Shown here in pieces: positions 61,155 through 64,000 of a stretch of 64,000 nucleotides of DNA. The translations under genes were made by a program, and so were the position numbers. The stretch is from NCBI RefSeq assembly GCF_050436995.1, contig NC_134765.1, forward strand, positions 7,343,501 through 7,407,500. The letters are read 5' to 3'. Each line of letters opens with the position of its first letter. Positions within the stretch are counted from its first letter, which is position 1. Source of the DNA: Anticarsia gemmatalis. Taxonomy: Eukaryota; Arthropoda; Insecta; Lepidoptera; Erebidae. The notes below the pieces were generated by a model that searched no databases, was not told the origin of the DNA, and saw only the letters and a list, made by a program, of their open reading frames with translations.

Positions 61155-64000
61155 TTCAACGCCTTAATTATAATTCAAATTATCACTATCACTACTCTCA
61201 CATCAATATTACACTGGTTTTTTATGTTTTCAACATAAATATTGAAAATTAAAATAGGTTATGAAGTAAACGTCGAATACGTCAAACAAACAATACGCCA
61301 GAGCAAGCTACGAAGCTACAGATAAAAAATATCTAATCGGTACCGGTTAGTTGATTAGTAACTCGACTAAAATAGATTAAAGATTAATGTTTTCTAATGA
61401 ATTATTGACATGACCTTTTTTACCAGTTGTGCCGTTTCTATAAGAAAAAATATATATTCGGTAGTGTCAGAAATTAATTAACCGTGTAAATAACAAACAT
61501 GCAAACAGTAGATTTTAATGCCCGCCATAGTTGCTTGACATTGCTAGCGGCCACACATAGCTGGAAAATAACGTGCAATGTAAAAGCCTCTTGCAAAATG
61601 AACTTTGTCTAATTGTATTTAAGTGTAATTTGGTTTACAGTAAAAAAGTCCTAGATCTGTTTACTTGAGTGATCGGCTACAAGAAATTGGCGCCAGTTAA
61701 CGAGTTAAAGTTAGATTTGTAAAATGATTAGTCACAGGACGGCTGCACCTTTACTGCACGTTGCTTATACTTTCACGCCTTTCAAACTAATTATGCAAGT
61801 TAATGTTCACAGTTTGATTTATGAATAAGTTGTAGCTGTGTGATTTACGACTTGGTGTCCAGCCAGACAAGAATAACCTTTTTCTCATAAAAAACTACTC
61901 ACTTAGGTTTCTCTCTAGAATCAAACCTCGATCCTCTAAAAACAAAGTTGTTGTTTGCGCCACTGGATCTACAAAACATAACTTTGAAACAATTGAAATA
62001 ATCTTAGGTACATTCAAAACCATTCGATTTTGTATACTTACCTACTTATTCGTATAAATATTTTTCGTACAAAGGAACGAGAAGATAAGTGCTATTAAAA
62101 TAGTAAAACTCTGTCCTATTAAATTTTCTTGAAAGCTCTTACAAAACTATTCATAGCTCTACTTCGAAAACGTTCGAAGAGGATTAGGCTCATTTGATAT
62201 TCTCTACAATAATTCCTTTTATTTTGCCTCTGTTTGAGTTCATGCTCGATCTACAGCATATCTACAACTAAATACTTAATAATTATATTATTATGCGTGA
62301 TGGTGGTATTGAGCCATTTATTTCATTTTTTTATTAATTATCTGTAGTTTGTAAATATAACTTATTTATAACTTCAACGTAGTCTATTTTAAATTTTACG
62401 TGTTACTTACACGTAAAGTTTAAAATACGTTTAAAATAAATGACGTCATTTAGTTAATATAGGAACTTGGCTTATTGGAAGTATAGGTACCTTTGTGAAA
62501 GCGACAAATTTATTCTTCGATTAAAGTAAACTGGCGATGGTTAAATTAACCCATGCACTTTCAAGCAGCTCCATTGCTCAAACGACACAATACTAGTATA
62601 AAACTGGCAAATGGCCGTCTACGTACGGTTTTTCTAGTGGAATGTGATATATTTGTACCCCGTCTGGCACTGTCCCTGGCTCCCCAGGTAATCCCTCAGC
62701 CATTTATGCAGAGCTAGCCTATTTAATCTGTGTCCTGTCTAGGTCCCGGAGAAATAGGGTGGTTCTGCTTACAACCCTAAATCATGCCGATATAGGTAGT
62801 TTTAATAAAAAAATAAACCAAATTAAATATGGACATTATTGACATTATCGTGCGTTACGTTGTATTGATCATAATTTTGTTTGGTACTCACCAAGAAATG
62901 CCATGAACTTGACTTGTTTATAACCTGGTTTTTCAGATGATATAAAAAAAGAGTACGAAAAAAGGCCATTGAAAACTTGCTCTCAGGGTATTTTTTTTTT
63001 CTATTCGAATTCGAATTACGACATTCTACTCAACAATCAATATTAGTAGGTACTACTTAGTAGTAAAGACGATGATGGATCAGCCTTTAAAGGTTTGCAC
63101 CTAAAATAGAAAAATATACCTATCTAGCAAAATGCCTGTTTGATGAAGTGATCACCGCTATCAGCAATCGGTCAACTTTGTTTATTTGATATTTAACAAC
63201 TTCCTGTTGAATATTGATTGAGGAAAATAGATATCACGTTACTGACCGTTCTAAAGATTGATAATTATTCATTTATCGAACAAAAACTTGTTTGTGCATC
63301 TTAGATAAATATGGCAAAAAGTACCTAACTCATAGCCATTTGAAGTAAAATCTGATAAGATCACTCAAGGGTGATGGTAAAATTGTTTTAGTTTTTTACC
63401 TTGTACCTACCTATTACTTATTAAGGATCCAAATTGTGGAAGAACTAGTTTTTTTAATAATTATCCTTACTCGTTTCTTATTTCCATGACTTACATTTCT
63501 CAGAATAGGCTCAAATCAATAATTACCGAATAGGACACTTTACCGAGTGTGCAATTCCAACCCAGGACTTCACGTTACTTACGACTACTGAGTTACTAAG
63601 CCTAATGTCACGAACATTCACGCTATAAATCAAAAACAGTTCTAGTAAATGCAGTCCAGTCAATGTCAAAATGTAAAAGTGCAGTGTTTCACTTTTTATA
63701 TTCTACGATACAGTTTGACCGTGGCGGCTGGCGCGTGGTTGCATTATGCAATGCACATTCACTCATTCGATACTGATGTGTTATGTGCTTCTGGGTGGTT
63801 ACCGCCGCGATTAGTTTCAAATGCATTAATCGCCTGTCGAATTGGACAAAATTGATATACGGTGTCTAGTTACTCTTTAATGGGTCTGTTAAATAATATA
63901 CTATTCAAAATTAAATCAGACTAATTAAAGCAGTAGATATTTATGATAGGTAGGTAGGTACCTACCTATAAGATACCAATTTCTAAACATTGATTGTCTC
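61155..64000. other. LEO1 upstream region, no further gene seen
   Basis: The LEO1 promoter should lie just above 61155, but no TATA box or clear initiator can be picked out. Further on the sequence is AT-rich without recognisable exons. A GC-richer stretch at 62650-62790 and another at 63715-63845 are unexplained. A short palindrome GGTAGGTAGGTACCTACCTA is at about 63951-63970. Confidence 0.45.

Noticed and set aside
1..64000. CRISPR arrays, bacterial operons, ribosome binding sites, viral insertions
   Set aside because: No regularly spaced repeats, operon-like gene packing or viral hallmark frames were found; spliced genes and retroposons show this is animal nuclear DNA.

Overview
This is a window of nuclear DNA from an insect, most likely a moth or butterfly (Lepidoptera). 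It is AT-rich, its genes have many small exons with GT-AG introns, and it is crowded with short tRNA-derived SINEs, hAT and Tc1/mariner-type MITEs, and SINE and LINE tails of kinds common in lepidopteran genomes. The species cannot be named from the sequence alone.

Layout. Positions 1-22245 hold no gene I can support; they are intergenic or deep-intron sequence with decayed repeats, three or four definable MITEs and inverted repeats, and a reverse-transcriptase relic near 18.1 kb. Positions 22234-26751 are a nested transposon: a short hairpin retroposon (12-bp target duplication) split by an apparently intact 4.3-kb Jockey-type LINE (13-bp target duplication, poly-A tail, intact ORF1 and ORF2 overlapping by ATGA). 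Positions 26752-31224 are gene-free, ending in a MITE with another MITE inside it, just 100 bp before the next gene.

Genes. Three plus-strand genes follow. (1) 31225-44270 is a 15-exon gene for a 1163-residue type I membrane protein made of about ten Ig-like modules with an unusual cysteine pattern. (2) 45817-48926 is a 5-exon secreted serine protease homolog that has lost both the catalytic His and the catalytic Ser. (3) 51163-54343 is a 3-exon, 275-residue secreted relative of the first gene. (4) On the minus strand, 55877-61154 is the 11-exon gene for LEO1, a subunit of the PAF1 transcription elongation complex (720 residues). All four exon chains close in frame from ATG to stop with consensus splice sites. 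Positions 61155-64000 hold no recognisable gene.

The first three genes all encode extracellular or cell-surface products without detectable enzyme activity. They form a local cluster with two related Ig-like genes flanking a pseudoprotease, which hints at surface recognition or immune or digestive-tract roles; this is inference. LEO1 is an unrelated housekeeping gene, convergent with the second Ig-like gene; a 50-bp-arm inverted repeat lies at its polyadenylation signal.
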